Of a stretch of DNA of 64,000 bases, positions 8,138 through 16,735 are shown one piece after another. Position numbers and translations under genes: made by a program. The stretch lies in assembly GCF_030409415.1 (NCBI RefSeq), contig NZ_JAUFPW010000031.1:121142-185141 (forward strand). The letters run 5' to 3'. Under the pieces are notes generated by a model, which searched no databases, had not been told where the DNA came from, and saw nothing but the letters and a program-made list of their open reading frames with translations. Origin of the DNA: Pedobacter aquatilis (GTDB lineage: Bacteria > Bacteroidota > Bacteroidia > Sphingobacteriales > Sphingobacteriaceae). Numbering within the stretch: the first letter of the stretch is position 1; each line of letters opens with the position of its first letter.

Positions 8138-9661
8138 TTAATCGTTAATGTTTTCGTCTGCTTTGTTTGATAAATAAATTGTTCCGATAATTAAGCTTAA
8201 ACTTGCAATTCCAATAGGATACCATAAACCGGAAAGTGGTGTAGAACCTGCAAAACTTGCAATTAATGTTGCTATAAAAGGAACCAAACCTCCAAATACG
8301 CCATTGCCAATATGGTATGGAAGCGACATTGATGTATAGCGAATTTTCGTTGGAAAAAGCTCTACCAAAAATGCGGCAATTGGTCCATAAACCATTGTAA
8401 CAAGCAGTATTTGAAAGAAAATCAATCCAACAAATTTCCAAAATATTGGTGTGGATAAAACCTTGTCCTTTGTAATTTCTACACCTCCAATTATGCCGTT
8501 TGTATAAGAAATAGTATCTATTTTTAAGCTTGTGTAACCAGAACCATCACTGTATGATACCTTAGTTTCTACCGCAATTAAACTATCTTTAGTATTTACA
8601 ATTGGGGTTATTTTAGCATCACCCTGAACAGCCAAAACCAACTTCGCTTTATCAAAATTTTCGATACTGGTATCATTTAGAAAAGTTTTATAAATCGGGC
8701 GATAGAAAATAATGCCAAGCAACATGCCACTAAGCATAATCCATTTGCGCCCAACTTTATCGCTCCATGCGCCAAACACTACAAAAAACGGTGTTGCAAA
8801 AGCTATCCCCCATAGTAAAATATACCTCGAATCATTAAAATCGAGCTTGCAAGTATTTTCTAAAAAAGATTGGGCATAAAATTGTCCGGTGTACCAAATT
8901 ACACCTTGTCCCATCGTTGCGCCAAATAATGCAAGCAATACCATTTTAAAGTTTGCCTTATTATTAAAACTTTCTTTCAATGGATTTTTTGAAACCTTGC
9001 CTTCCGATTTGAGTTTAGAAAACATTGGCGATTCGTGCATTTTAAGCCTAATGTAAATCGACACCACAACCAAAAGAATTGAAAGCAAAAATGGAATGCG
9101 CCATCCCCAATCGCCAAAAACATCAGCGCCTAAAATATTTTTGGTAATTACAATTACGCCAAGCGATAAAAACAAACCCAATGTTGCCGTTGTCTGAATC
9201 CAACTGGTGAAAAAACCACGCTTATTTTTTGGAGCATGTTCTGCCACATAAGTGGCTGCACCTCCGTATTCGCCGCCCAATGCTAAGCCTTGAATAAGTC
9301 TCAAAATTAAAACCAAAATTGGTGCAGCATATCCAATGGTTTTATATGATGGTATTAATCCTATTAAAAAAGTAGAACCACCCATTAATACAAGTGTCAG
9401 CAGAAAAGTATATTTCCGGCCAATCAAATCGCCCAATCTGCCAAAAACCAAAGCGCCAAAGGGGCGTACGATAAAACCTGCAGCAAAAATTGCAAGTGTA
9501 TTGATTAACGCCGAAGCACCGGCATCTTCAGGAAAAAGTTGATGACCGATAATAACTGCCAGGCTACCAAAAATGTAAAAATCATACCATTCGATTAGTG
9601 TACCTAAAGAAGAGGCACCAATAACTTTAAAAATATTATTCTTTGGGATTACTTCACTCAT
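8138..9661 (-). CDS. MFS transporter, metabolite:H+ symporter (MHS) type, with an extra periplasmic domain
   Basis: 507-aa, twelve-helix proton symporter of the MHS branch (KgtP/ShiA/ProP relatives). Diagnostic pieces are GTLIEWYDFYIFG in helix 1, the loop FGRLGDLIGRKY, RLIQGLALGGEYGGAATYVAEH in helix 4, and the matching second-half motif GAWSDKVGRKW. Between helices 9 and 10 (about residues 323-405) there is an insertion of roughly 80 polar residues, predicted periplasmic from helix count, that KgtP-type proteins lack; this makes the protein longer than the usual 430-450 aa. Substrate is probably a small organic acid or zwitterion, but the sequence does not decide. A small membrane protein follows 11 bp downstream. 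Confidence 0.85.
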   Translation of the reverse strand: MSEVIPKNNIFKVIGASSLGTLIEWYDFYIFGSLAVIIGHQLFPEDAGASALINTLAIFAAGFIVRPFGALVFGRLGDLIGRKYTFLLTLVLMGGSTFLIGLIPSYKTIGYAAPILVLILRLIQGLALGGEYGGAATYVAEHAPKNKRGFFTSWIQTTATLGLFLSLGVIVITKNILGADVFGDWGWRIPFLLSILLVVVSIYIRLKMHESPMFSKLKSEGKVSKNPLKESFNNKANFKMVLLALFGATMGQGVIWYTGQFYAQSFLENTCKLDFNDSRYILLWGIAFATPFFVVFGAWSDKVGRKWIMLSGMLLGIIFYRPIYKTFLNDTSIENFDKAKLVLAVQGDAKITPIVNTKDSLIAVETKVSYSDGSGYTSLKIDTISYTNGIIGGVEITKDKVLSTPIFWKFVGLIFFQILLVTMVYGPIAAFLVELFPTKIRYTSMSLPYHIGNGVFGGLVPFIATLIASFAGSTPLSGLWYPIGIASLSLIIGTIYLSNKADENIND

Positions 9662-9760
9662 ACAACGAATATTTGGTTTTCTAAGATAAACATTTGTGCT
9701 TCAAAACAATATATGGCTTATTGATAGATTTAAATTGTTACAAACAAAACATTTCTGCCT

Positions 9761-9768
9761 TACTTTTG
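9761..9768 (+). promoter_or_regulatory. -7 box (TACTTTTG) for the bestrophin-family gene
   Basis: Exact TAnnTTTG match, 25 nt before the ATG at 9794 in the divergent spacer with the transporter gene. No clear TTTG -33 element at the right distance. Confidence 0.45.
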
Positions 9769-9793
9769 TATTTTCATACGGAAAATTACATTT

Positions 9794-10684
9794 ATGCTTT
9801 TAATACAAAACATTAGATTAACTAGAATATTAAGAAATACTTGGCAGGTAGATTTGATAATGATTGCCTCTTGCAGTGTTGCCTACCTAGTTAGGGAATA
9901 CTTAATTGCACATCATTTTGAAATCCCATCTATAATACCGACTGTTTTAGGAACGGCAATTGCCTTTTTTATTGGTTTTAACAATAATCAAGCTTACGAT
10001 AGGTGGTGGGAAGCGAGAAAAGTTTGGGGCGCTTTGGTGAACGATTCTCGCTCTTTTGCCAGAAATTTAATTAATTATGCCGAAGAGGATCAGATAATTG
10101 TAAAACGAATGGTTTATAGGCACATCGCATTTCTTTATGCTTTGAAAGCTAACCTTCGTGATACAGTAGATGAAATTTACATCAAATATTTAGATGAGGC
10201 CGACATCGCTGAGATGGCCAATCACAAGAATACCCACAATGCCCTTTTGAACATTCAATCAAGAGATTTACAAAAATTATCTAAAGCTAATGTGATAGAT
10301 GGTTTCAGGTTTATAGAAATTAATGAAATGCTTGTGCGTTTTTCTGACTCGATGGGCATGAGCGAACGCATTAAAAACACGATATTCCCAACCACTTATA
10401 ACTATTTAACTAAGGTTTTTATTTGGCTATTTGTAATGACCTTTACTTTAGTTATCAGTCAATCGGCAGGTGTATATTCTATATTTTTGGGCTGGATGAT
10501 TGGATTTGTATTTGTATCAACGCAAATTAACGGGATGAGCCTGGTTAATCCCTTCGAAAATAATTCGGCTGGTGTTCCATTAAACTCTATAACCAGAACA
10601 ATTGAAATTAACCTATTGCAAATGCTCGAAGAAGAAAATATTCCTGAACCCATAAAGCCGATTAACGATGAATATATCCTTTAA
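9794..10684 (+). CDS. Bestrophin family (UPF0187) ion channel
   Basis: 296-aa inner-membrane protein of the bacterial bestrophin family, pentameric channels that pass anions or, in some bacterial members, sodium. Visible marks are the N-terminal helix region, the conserved FFIGFNNNQAYDRWWEARKVWGALVNDSR stretch (read as FFIGFNNNQAYDRWW then EARKVWGALVNDSR), a long cytoplasmic middle, and the late segment GMSLVNPFENNSAGVPLNSI with the conserved P-F-E-N. Its stop overlaps the stop of the convergent Pr6Pr gene by 4 bp. Ion selectivity cannot be told from the sequence. Confidence 0.9.
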   Translation: MLLIQNIRLTRILRNTWQVDLIMIASCSVAYLVREYLIAHHFEIPSIIPTVLGTAIAFFIGFNNNQAYDRWWEARKVWGALVNDSRSFARNLINYAEEDQIIVKRMVYRHIAFLYALKANLRDTVDEIYIKYLDEADIAEMANHKNTHNALLNIQSRDLQKLSKANVIDGFRFIEINEMLVRFSDSMGMSERIKNTIFPTTYNYLTKVFIWLFVMTFTLVISQSAGVYSIFLGWMIGFVFVSTQINGMSLVNPFENNSAGVPLNSITRTIEINLLQMLEEENIPEPIKPINDEYIL

Positions 10685-11313
10685 TTTCTGTGATCTAATC
10701 TCTTGCCAATAAAGATAAATATCAGCGATAGCAGCCAAAATACCAACATAATTATTGCCGTATTTAAGATGGCTTTCGGATAACCCAACTTTACAACATT
10801 TATAAAAGGGTAAGGATATTCTTGAATTATTGCGCCGCGAATAACTGTCATGAATACATAGCACAATGGATAAATAAGCCAAGGAAATGCTTGCTTGTAA
10901 TTCAATGTGGATTTATCTACAAAAAACAACCAAAAGCCTAAAAACAGCAACGGATTTACAACATGCAAAAGTTCGTTAGCAACTGCATCCCAGCCATGTA
11001 TTTCTATCAATCCACGGAGTGCAAAATTATATATAATTCCAACAACCATTATGTAAATTGTTATTGCCGTTAGCGTTGAAGGTTTTGTGAAAAATTTCCC
11101 TAATAATTGATTCTTGAAAAGCAATATTGACGATAAACAGAGTGCACAAAGTATGTTGGTAAGCACCGTGAAATACGACAAAAATATGGCGAGAGTTGAT
11201 AGTACATCACCTGATTTTAGTGCTAAACTCAATTTAAATTGTAACCCTAATGCAAACCAAATTATTACCGTAGAAATTATAGTGTAAACCTTTTCAACTG
11301 ATTGAGATTTCAT
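10681..11313 (-). CDS. Pr6Pr family membrane protein
   Basis: 210-aa protein with six predicted membrane helices, matching the Pr6Pr (bacterial relative of the FAR-17a/AIG1-type) pattern: FLSYFTVLTNILCA in helix 2, a middle helix with YNFALRGL, HVVNPLLFLGFWLFF, and WLIYPLCYVFMTVIRGA followed by YPYPFINVV. The function of this family in bacteria is not established. It ends 4 bp inside the convergent bestrophin gene and starts just before the terminator of terC, so it is probably transcribed alone. Confidence 0.8.
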   Translation of the reverse strand: MKSQSVEKVYTIISTVIIWFALGLQFKLSLALKSGDVLSTLAIFLSYFTVLTNILCALCLSSILLFKNQLLGKFFTKPSTLTAITIYIMVVGIIYNFALRGLIEIHGWDAVANELLHVVNPLLFLGFWLFFVDKSTLNYKQAFPWLIYPLCYVFMTVIRGAIIQEYPYPFINVVKLGYPKAILNTAIIMLVFWLLSLIFIFIGKRLDHRN

Positions 11314-11345
11314 AACAAGAATGAGGGGATAATTTAATACAAGGC

Positions 11346-11380
11346 AAAAAAAATGCTTACCAAGAACAAGGTAAGCATTT
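11346..11380 (-). terminator. Intrinsic terminator of terC
   Basis: AAATGCTTACC (11351-11361) pairs with GGTAAGCATTT (11370-11380) around an 8-nt loop. On the minus strand the stem runs into a T-tract (complement of A residues 11346-11353). It lies 19 bp past the terC stop. Confidence 0.85.
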
Positions 11381-11398
11381 TTTCAGAAGATAGCTCTT

Positions 11399-12178
11399 TT
11401 ACTTTTTAGGTGTATTTCGAAGCTTAACCGGTCTTTTGCGACTATTTTTTTTCATTTTTAAGTTTAACATTTCCACCAAAACAGAAAACGCCATTGCAAA
11501 GTAAACATAACCTTTCGGGATGTGTTGGTCTAATCCCTCAGCCAATAATGAAACGCCGATTAATAATAAAAATGAAAGCGCAAGCATTTTAACAGTTGGA
11601 TGATTATTAACGAATTCGCTGATTGCTCCTGCCGAAAACATCATAATGATTACAGCAATAACAACCGCAGCAATCATAATTTCTATATGTTCTGCCATGC
11701 CTACGGCAGTAATTACCGAATCAAGTGAGAACACAATATCCAATATTAAAATCTGAACAATTGTTGCCCAAAAAGAATGTCTTTTAGCATTGCCCTCTTC
11801 ATCTTCTTCGCCTTCTAATTTATTATGGATTTCGTGTGTGCTTTTATAAATCAAAAACAAACCGCCAATAATCAGAATTAAATCTCTGCCAGAAATTGCC
11901 AGTTTCTCAAACCAATCTCCATTGGTAATGCCAATCCAGCTTCCTATGTTAAATAAAGGAGAAGTTAAGGTCATTATCCAACTTAAAGAAAGCAGCAATA
12001 AAACTCTCGTTATCATTGCCAAACCTAAACCAAGTTGCCTGGCTTTTTTTTGTTGATTAACGGGCAATTTACCCGAAAGAATTGAGATGAAAACGATATT
12101 ATCTATCCCTAAAACAATTTCCAGAACGGTTAAGGTTAATAATGAAATCCACGCTTCCGGTGTACTTAAAAAATCCAT
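11399..12178 (-). CDS. TerC family integral membrane protein
   Basis: 259-aa multi-pass membrane protein of the TerC/YgdQ family, linked to metal (manganese) export and tellurite resistance in other bacteria. The family acidic-helix motifs are present: LTVLEIVLGIDNIVFISIL at the N-terminus and ILDIVFSLDSVITAVGMA in the middle, which supply the conserved membrane aspartates. Seven helices are visible; a charged loop (EGEEDEEGNAKRHSF) separates the halves. It is single and has its own strong terminator. The transported ion is inferred from the family. Confidence 0.9.
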   Translation of the reverse strand: MDFLSTPEAWISLLTLTVLEIVLGIDNIVFISILSGKLPVNQQKKARQLGLGLAMITRVLLLLSLSWIMTLTSPLFNIGSWIGITNGDWFEKLAISGRDLILIIGGLFLIYKSTHEIHNKLEGEEDEEGNAKRHSFWATIVQILILDIVFSLDSVITAVGMAEHIEIMIAAVVIAVIIMMFSAGAISEFVNNHPTVKMLALSFLLLIGVSLLAEGLDQHIPKGYVYFAMAFSVLVEMLNLKMKKNSRKRPVKLRNTPKK

Positions 12179-12265
12179 AGTTTGTTAAAATGAAAGAGCG
12201 AAGATATTAAAAAGAAGATGCTTTTAAGCAGTTACATCTTAATATGTATTCAACCCTAAATTAAA

Positions 12266-13576
12266 CTATTTTGTTTTGAAGTTTACTGGATATTCTACTA
12301 ATGGATAACCATCAGTTGATTTAAAACCTCTACCAGTAATTAACATTTCATAAGTCTGGTTTGGTTTAAGCTCTATTCTAAATTTTAAACTTTTGTTATC
12401 ATCAGCAAAACCTAAAGATTTTTTAAGAGGAAAAGTTTGTTCTCCACCGGCGCCAAAACTAATCGACATCCTATTTTTATCCATCGGTTTAGAGAAAAAT
12501 ATTGTCATTTCTGTAATATTTGCTTCAACATTATTATCGCCATTTTTAAAGGGGCCAATATGTGTAACTACAGGTTTTTGCTTTTCATATGCCTTTACTA
12601 TTGCTGCTTTGTTAAATCCCTCGGCAAAGTAATTTGTCTTCTTTAAAAAGTCTTCAACTACTTCATTATTTCCGTAATCCAACTCAATTAATTCTTTAAT
12701 TACGGCTTTTTTATTTTCAGCTTTATCGTAATAATTTTTACAAATAGAGTATCCAATGTAATAGCCTAAATCGCCCACTCCAAACTCACTAGAAGTACCA
12801 TTATAAAGCCATCCACTAAATTCATTTACAAACATTTCAGTTTTAAATTTATTCTTTAACATTTCATGGTTGGTTTTCCCATAAGTCATGTAAGGCATCG
12901 AGGGAACTTTCCCGGTGATTAATTCGGCAACAAAATCTGCCGTTCCTTCAAAAATACACTGAGCAAGCAAAGTATTTCCATTGCTTTTTTCTTGCGTATG
13001 AACATATTCATGCATATTTAAAAGCACAATATCTTTAAAAGGGTTAGAGCCAAAATACGTTTTAAGCCAGTTTTTAGTATTTTGTGGTAATTCCGAAATA
13101 TCAACATCCAAATCACCTGTCGCGAGTTCTGCACCTATCAAAACCTTATCGCCTTGAGTTGTTCCGCCAGAACGCATTGCACCAATGCAGAAATAAATAC
13201 TTGCTGGTTTTAATTCGGGATAAAGCTTCTTAAATTTTTTTAAATACGGATTAAACTGTGTACTTAAACTTTTTACTTTATAAGTTTTAGGTCGAATAGA
13301 TGCCCAATACTTTGGATATTTTCGAATACAGTTTAGCCAGGCAGCAGTTGTATAATCTTTTGCTTCCATAAAAGCTTTCAATCCAGGTGTTCCCTTATCT
13401 ACATATTGTTTTTGTAAAATATCAAGCTGCTTTAAACTGTCGGTTGTGCTTTTAATTTCATCAAAAGCGAACCAAAAATTATCAATATCTGTGGTAACTA
13501 TGGTTTGTTTAGATTGTTGCGCTATGGCCTGTATTGTCAATAAACAAGAAATTAATAGTGTAAATAAATGCCTCAT
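12266..13576 (-). CDS. Secreted putative zinc metalloprotease (gluzincin) with C-terminal Ig-like domain
   Basis: 436-aa protein with a signal peptide (MRHLFTLLISCLLTIQAIAQ). The zinc site reads LLNMHEYVHTQEK: H189-E190-Y-V-H193, with a plausible third ligand in FEGTADFVAEL at E210, a DUF2268-like gluzincin arrangement. The last 100 residues (PVVTHIGPFKNGDNNVEAN..ITEMTIFFSKPMDKN..) look like a Big_5/Ig-like beta domain. The proteolytic role is inferred from the motif; the substrate is unknown. The gene follows the sigma-factor operon on the same strand but is separated from it by a terminator. Confidence 0.75.
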   Translation of the reverse strand: MRHLFTLLISCLLTIQAIAQQSKQTIVTTDIDNFWFAFDEIKSTTDSLKQLDILQKQYVDKGTPGLKAFMEAKDYTTAAWLNCIRKYPKYWASIRPKTYKVKSLSTQFNPYLKKFKKLYPELKPASIYFCIGAMRSGGTTQGDKVLIGAELATGDLDVDISELPQNTKNWLKTYFGSNPFKDIVLLNMHEYVHTQEKSNGNTLLAQCIFEGTADFVAELITGKVPSMPYMTYGKTNHEMLKNKFKTEMFVNEFSGWLYNGTSSEFGVGDLGYYIGYSICKNYYDKAENKKAVIKELIELDYGNNEVVEDFLKKTNYFAEGFNKAAIVKAYEKQKPVVTHIGPFKNGDNNVEANITEMTIFFSKPMDKNRMSISFGAGGEQTFPLKKSLGFADDNKSLKFRIELKPNQTYEMLITGRGFKSTDGYPLVEYPVNFKTK

Positions 13577-13625
13577 AGTTTGATTATAAAAAATTGAGAT
13601 TTAGTACTAAAGAATGAAGATTACT

Positions 13626-13660
13626 AAAAAAGTCTTGCCCTAATTAAGAAGCAAGACTTT
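13626..13660 (-). terminator. Intrinsic terminator of the sigma-factor operon
   Basis: AAAGTCTTGC (13629-13638) pairs with GCAAGACTTT (13651-13660); on the minus strand the stem is followed by a short T-tract. It closes the operon 15952-13680 before the HEXXH protease gene. Confidence 0.8.
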
Positions 13661-13679
13661 ATATTTTTTTTTTAAAAAC

Positions 13680-14978
13680 CTATTTAAATACTACGGATCC
13701 GTATTCAGATTTAATCGTGATGTTGGCATTTCCGCCATTTCCTACTTTCCCAGTATATCTTTTGGTTTGGTCATAGTCTCCGCTGGTTTTACTTGCCGAT
13801 ACATTCGAGCCATATTTAAAACCTGCATAGGTTGTGGTAACGTTAAAATTTGCGGCGTATCTTTCATCAAAACCAACGCCTATACCAACATATTCACCAT
13901 CAAAAGTTAAGGTTTTACAAGCAGGTGTAAGTTCGGCTATGTTTAATTTATTGTAGCTCATGTTAATATTGGCATCACCGTTTAATGTGCCTAAAGAAAC
14001 ATTGGTATATTCACTTTTCAAAGATAGTTTGCCAACATTAGCTAATGTTAAGCTACCATACCCTTGTTTAATTACAGTGTTACCTTTTATATTATTGATG
14101 TTTACTTTTGCGTATTCAGCATTTAGCAGTAAATTTCCACCAATATTGCCTACCGTTAAGCCAGAGCCATATTGCACTTTCAAATCTGCCGATTTACGTA
14201 TGGTATTTATGTTAACGCCAACATATTGAGCATCTAAGTCAATCGTATTTACGGCTCCAATACTTACGCCGCCACCATACTGATGTTTTACAATTGCGGT
14301 ATTTAATTCCTCAATTGTTGCCTTACCATACTGAACGTTAACATAATTATTACTGTTTGATAAATTTCCGGCGGTTAAGTTCCCATATTGCACTTTCAAT
14401 GATGTTGGACCAGAAAAATCACCCAAATCTACATTTCCATACTGTTGTAAAACTGTTAATGCATTTACAGATGGCATATAAACCGTATAATTTACTTTAA
14501 CTTCTCTCCTCCAGGTAGTCATTCCATTTTTTACATTTCTGCCATATCTTCCACTTCTATCACCAACATTAGTTTTATAAGAAACCACATCACCAGATTT
14601 TGAAGCATCGATGCTTACATCATCAATTAGTTTCTGGGCATCACTATCAGAAGTACTATATGCTTTAATTTCTACATCAACCTTTACCTCTTTCTTATCC
14701 CAAGTCTTAATTACCATAGCGCCATATTGGTTGTTGAGGTTAACCTTATCGCCATTATCAACACTAAAGCTTTTACTAAAAGATTTAGAACGTTCGCTAT
14801 CTCCTCCCCTTTCTTGCGGGTCATTGGTGTTAATATTTACAACCGTAGAAACGTTTGCTGTTGTTTTTGTATTTACAACGGCATAATTAGTATTTGCTGT
14901 TGTGATTGATATGTTCTGCTGAGCGTAAGTTTTTACGGCGATTGAAGCTACGAAGGCTAAAAATATTGCTTTTTTCAT
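13680..14978 (-). CDS. Secreted beta-solenoid-like repeat protein (DUF4097-like)
   Basis: 432-aa protein with a signal peptide (MKKAIFLAFVASIAVKTYAQ). From about residue 80 to the end the sequence is a run of roughly 20-residue units each carrying a tyrosine near a turn: NNQYGAMVI, LQQYGNVDL, VQYGNLTA, VQYGKATI, HQYGGGVS, AQYVGVNI, VQYGSGLT, AEYAKVNI, QGYGSLTL, SEYTNVSL and a last SEYGSVVFK. Such a ladder fits a right-handed beta-solenoid of the DUF4097 kind. It is the third gene after an ECF sigma factor and a membrane anti-sigma-like protein, 87 bp from the latter, so it is likely a target or sensed surface component of that system. No enzymatic site is seen. Confidence 0.8.
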   Translation of the reverse strand: MKKAIFLAFVASIAVKTYAQQNISITTANTNYAVVNTKTTANVSTVVNINTNDPQERGGDSERSKSFSKSFSVDNGDKVNLNNQYGAMVIKTWDKKEVKVDVEIKAYSTSDSDAQKLIDDVSIDASKSGDVVSYKTNVGDRSGRYGRNVKNGMTTWRREVKVNYTVYMPSVNALTVLQQYGNVDLGDFSGPTSLKVQYGNLTAGNLSNSNNYVNVQYGKATIEELNTAIVKHQYGGGVSIGAVNTIDLDAQYVGVNINTIRKSADLKVQYGSGLTVGNIGGNLLLNAEYAKVNINNIKGNTVIKQGYGSLTLANVGKLSLKSEYTNVSLGTLNGDANINMSYNKLNIAELTPACKTLTFDGEYVGIGVGFDERYAANFNVTTTYAGFKYGSNVSASKTSGDYDQTKRYTGKVGNGGNANITIKSEYGSVVFK

Positions 14979-15065
14979 GTTATTGTTTGTTTAAAACACC
15001 ATTACCTAAACCTGCCGGCTGGCTTAAGCTTTAATGTTATTGAGCGCATGTTTTTTATTTGATAA

Positions 15066-15602
15066 TTAAATTTGGTTAACCCTTTTATAATCGTCAACCT
15101 GATTTATAATCGACAACTGTTGTTTCAGTAAGTTTAGCTGAAGCTCACGGTTTTTGACCATTGCCTTAACTACAAAAAGCTGATTTGGGGTTGTTGGCAA
15201 TTCTGCTTTTAAACGTTCGTAATCTTCATCAAGTTTCTTTAAATCGGCTGTAAACTTTTTATACAAATCCGGATTTGCTGAGGCAAAAATTGCCAAACTG
15301 TCTCTTTTCTCCGTAATTAAACTCGTAAACTGAATCTCTTTTTTAGCTGCTGCCGCATTTACATCAGCAATTTCCACATCAAGATTTTGTGTTTTACCTT
15401 TATACAACCAAACTAAACCGAAAACAACTACAATTGCTGCCGCTGTGCTCATCCACAAATACAACCTTTTCGATTTTACAGGCTTTGCAGGCTTTTGTTC
15501 ATCCAGTTGTTTTTCAATCTTTGCCCAAAGTGCCGCCGATGGTTCCATCACATCGAACGATTTTCGGTTATCCTTAACAAATGTTTCTAATCTATTATTC
15601 AT
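15066..15602 (-). CDS. Membrane anti-sigma-factor-like protein
   Basis: 178-aa protein with a cytoplasmic N-terminus of about 45 residues, one transmembrane helix (LYLWMSTAAAIVVVFGLVWLY) and a mostly helical, charged extracytoplasmic part. Its start overlaps the end of the ECF sigma gene by 8 bp, the usual arrangement for a sigma factor and its cognate anti-sigma partner, so translation is probably coupled. There is no recognisable zinc-binding HxxxCxxC anti-sigma motif, so the anti-sigma role rests on topology and position. The next gene down is the secreted repeat protein. Confidence 0.75.
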   Translation of the reverse strand: MNNRLETFVKDNRKSFDVMEPSAALWAKIEKQLDEQKPAKPVKSKRLYLWMSTAAAIVVVFGLVWLYKGKTQNLDVEIADVNAAAAKKEIQFTSLITEKRDSLAIFASANPDLYKKFTADLKKLDEDYERLKAELPTTPNQLFVVKAMVKNRELQLNLLKQQLSIINQVDDYKRVNQI

Positions 15603-16152
15603 CTCTCATCCCTTTCATTTCTAAAATACTTTTCAATTTCTTTTTCGCCCTCATATACTGCGTACGACTTGTATTTTCACTAATTTTTAAAATATGCGAT
15701 ATTTCTTCATGGTCGTAACCTTCCAGCAAATACAAACTCAACACCACTCTGTAACCATCTGGCAATTGCGTAATGGCTTTTCTAATTTCATCTGCCTGTA
15801 ATAAGGTTTCGTGTTCATCAAAACTTACTTCATCAGGTACTTCGCTAATTTCATCGGTACTAACAAATTCCATTTTACGCTTACGCAAATAATTAATGGA
15901 TTTGTTAATTACAATTTGCTTCAACCACAAACCAAAAGTGGTTTCTTGCCTAAAATCAACAATTCGGGTAAAGGCATCTAAAAACGATTCCTGCAGAACA
16001 TCTTCAGCTTCTTCTTCGTAATTTAGAATGCGCAAGGCTACGTTATACATTGCTTTGGCATACAGTTTATACAATTCAAACTGCGCTGCCCGGCTGCCCT
16101 GCATGCACTCTTTTACTAATTCAAGATTTTTATCGATGTATACCGTCTCCAA
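15595..16152 (-). CDS. ECF-type RNA polymerase sigma factor
   Basis: 185-aa extracytoplasmic-function sigma-70 factor. Region 2 is visible as FELYKLYAKAMYNVALRIL then EEEAEDVLQESFLDAF, and region 4 as QLPDGYRVVLSLYLLEGYDHEEISHIL with the recognition helix SENTSRTQYMRAKKKL. It heads a three-gene operon with a membrane anti-sigma-like protein and a secreted repeat protein. Its promoter at 16173-16201 shares a bipartite motif with the promoter of the outer-membrane barrel gene at 29281, which suggests that it regulates itself and that distant gene. Confidence 0.92.
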   Translation of the reverse strand: METVYIDKNLELVKECMQGSRAAQFELYKLYAKAMYNVALRILNYEEEAEDVLQESFLDAFTRIVDFRQETTFGLWLKQIVINKSINYLRKRKMEFVSTDEISEVPDEVSFDEHETLLQADEIRKAITQLPDGYRVVLSLYLLEGYDHEEISHILKISENTSRTQYMRAKKKLKSILEMKGMRDE

Positions 16153-16172
16153 AATTTTGATGATTCTGATTA

Positions 16173-16201
16173 TAAGACATATGAGATTTTAAAACGTTGC
16201 A
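16173..16201 (-). promoter_or_regulatory. ECF-type promoter of the sigma-factor operon
   Basis: Read on the minus strand: TGCAACGTTTTAAAA, then a spacer, then GTCTTA (TGCAAC complement at 16196-16201, GTCTTA complement at 16173-16178). The same pattern TGnAACnTTTTAAAA..GTCTTA with identical spacing occurs at 29123-29151. The implied start lies about 15 nt before the sigma ATG at 16152. Confidence 0.6.
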
Positions 16202-16355
16202 TCAAGGTAGAAAAAAAATTAAATAAACTTCCAAAGGCAAATCATGATTCAATATTCTTAATTTTTAGAAAAGCAATTGCAGTAGCTTTTGGGTTATTCC
16301 AGTCCCGTTTTTCGTTTCAATCTTTTTTAAACTCCTGCCAATGCTCGCCGTTTCA

Positions 16356-16390
16356 GTCATTGCGAGGAGGAGCGACGAAGCTATCTTTTT
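16356..16390. repeat. REP-like interspersed repeat
   Basis: CATTGCGAGGAGGAGCGACG followed by AAGCTATCTTT is related to the first arm of the repeat at 31806-31828 (CATGCCGAGGCACGAAGCAT). Both keep the frame CAT-n-(C/G)CGAGG..CGAAGC-n-ATCT. Confidence 0.45.
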
Positions 16391-16450
16391 CGGAATCCTC
16401 AAAAAAAGTATTTCCACTTCAACCGGGTTTAAATTGGCTGGTTCTGTTCT

Positions 16451-16613
16451 TTAACCAAAAAACCACCCCCATCTTCCTTGAAAAAGGGAGGGGAGTTCCA
16501 CTCAATCGTAAAAACAAATTGAAAATTAATTAGGCACGTAAATAATACCATTATGGAAAGATACTGCACTACCAATTCCCCTCCTAATTTAGGAAGGGAA
16601 AGGGATGGTTAAA
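16451..16613. repeat. Imperfect inverted repeat with purine-rich and pyrimidine-rich arms
   Basis: TTTAACCA (16451-16458) pairs with TGGTTAAA (16606-16613), and GGAGGGGA (16488-16495) pairs with TCCCCTCC (16577-16584); further short C-rich and G-rich words between them also match. It is one of several spacers in this window built the same way. Confidence 0.5.
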
Positions 16614-16735
16614 CAATAAAAAAAATGCTCCGTTCTATTAATAAATCATCTTTAACATTTAAACACATTGTGGAAATATAAATGTCAATTCATCATAAAT
16701 TTGAAATCACTAAAACAAAGAATTAACTTCATGCT

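Larger units (their letters stand above)
16153..16735. other. 583-bp spacer holding promoter and interspersed repeats, no gene
   Basis: No open frame here looks coding. Besides the ECF promoter at its left end it holds a REP-like repeat (16356-16390, tcattgcgaggaggagcgac then gaagctatct) and a pair of complementary low-complexity arms (16451-16613). Confidence 0.7.

Noticed and set aside
8145..8441. Long open frame antisense or out of frame inside the transporter gene
   Set aside because: It overlaps a well-supported gene completely and has no domain; one of many shadow frames in AT-rich DNA.
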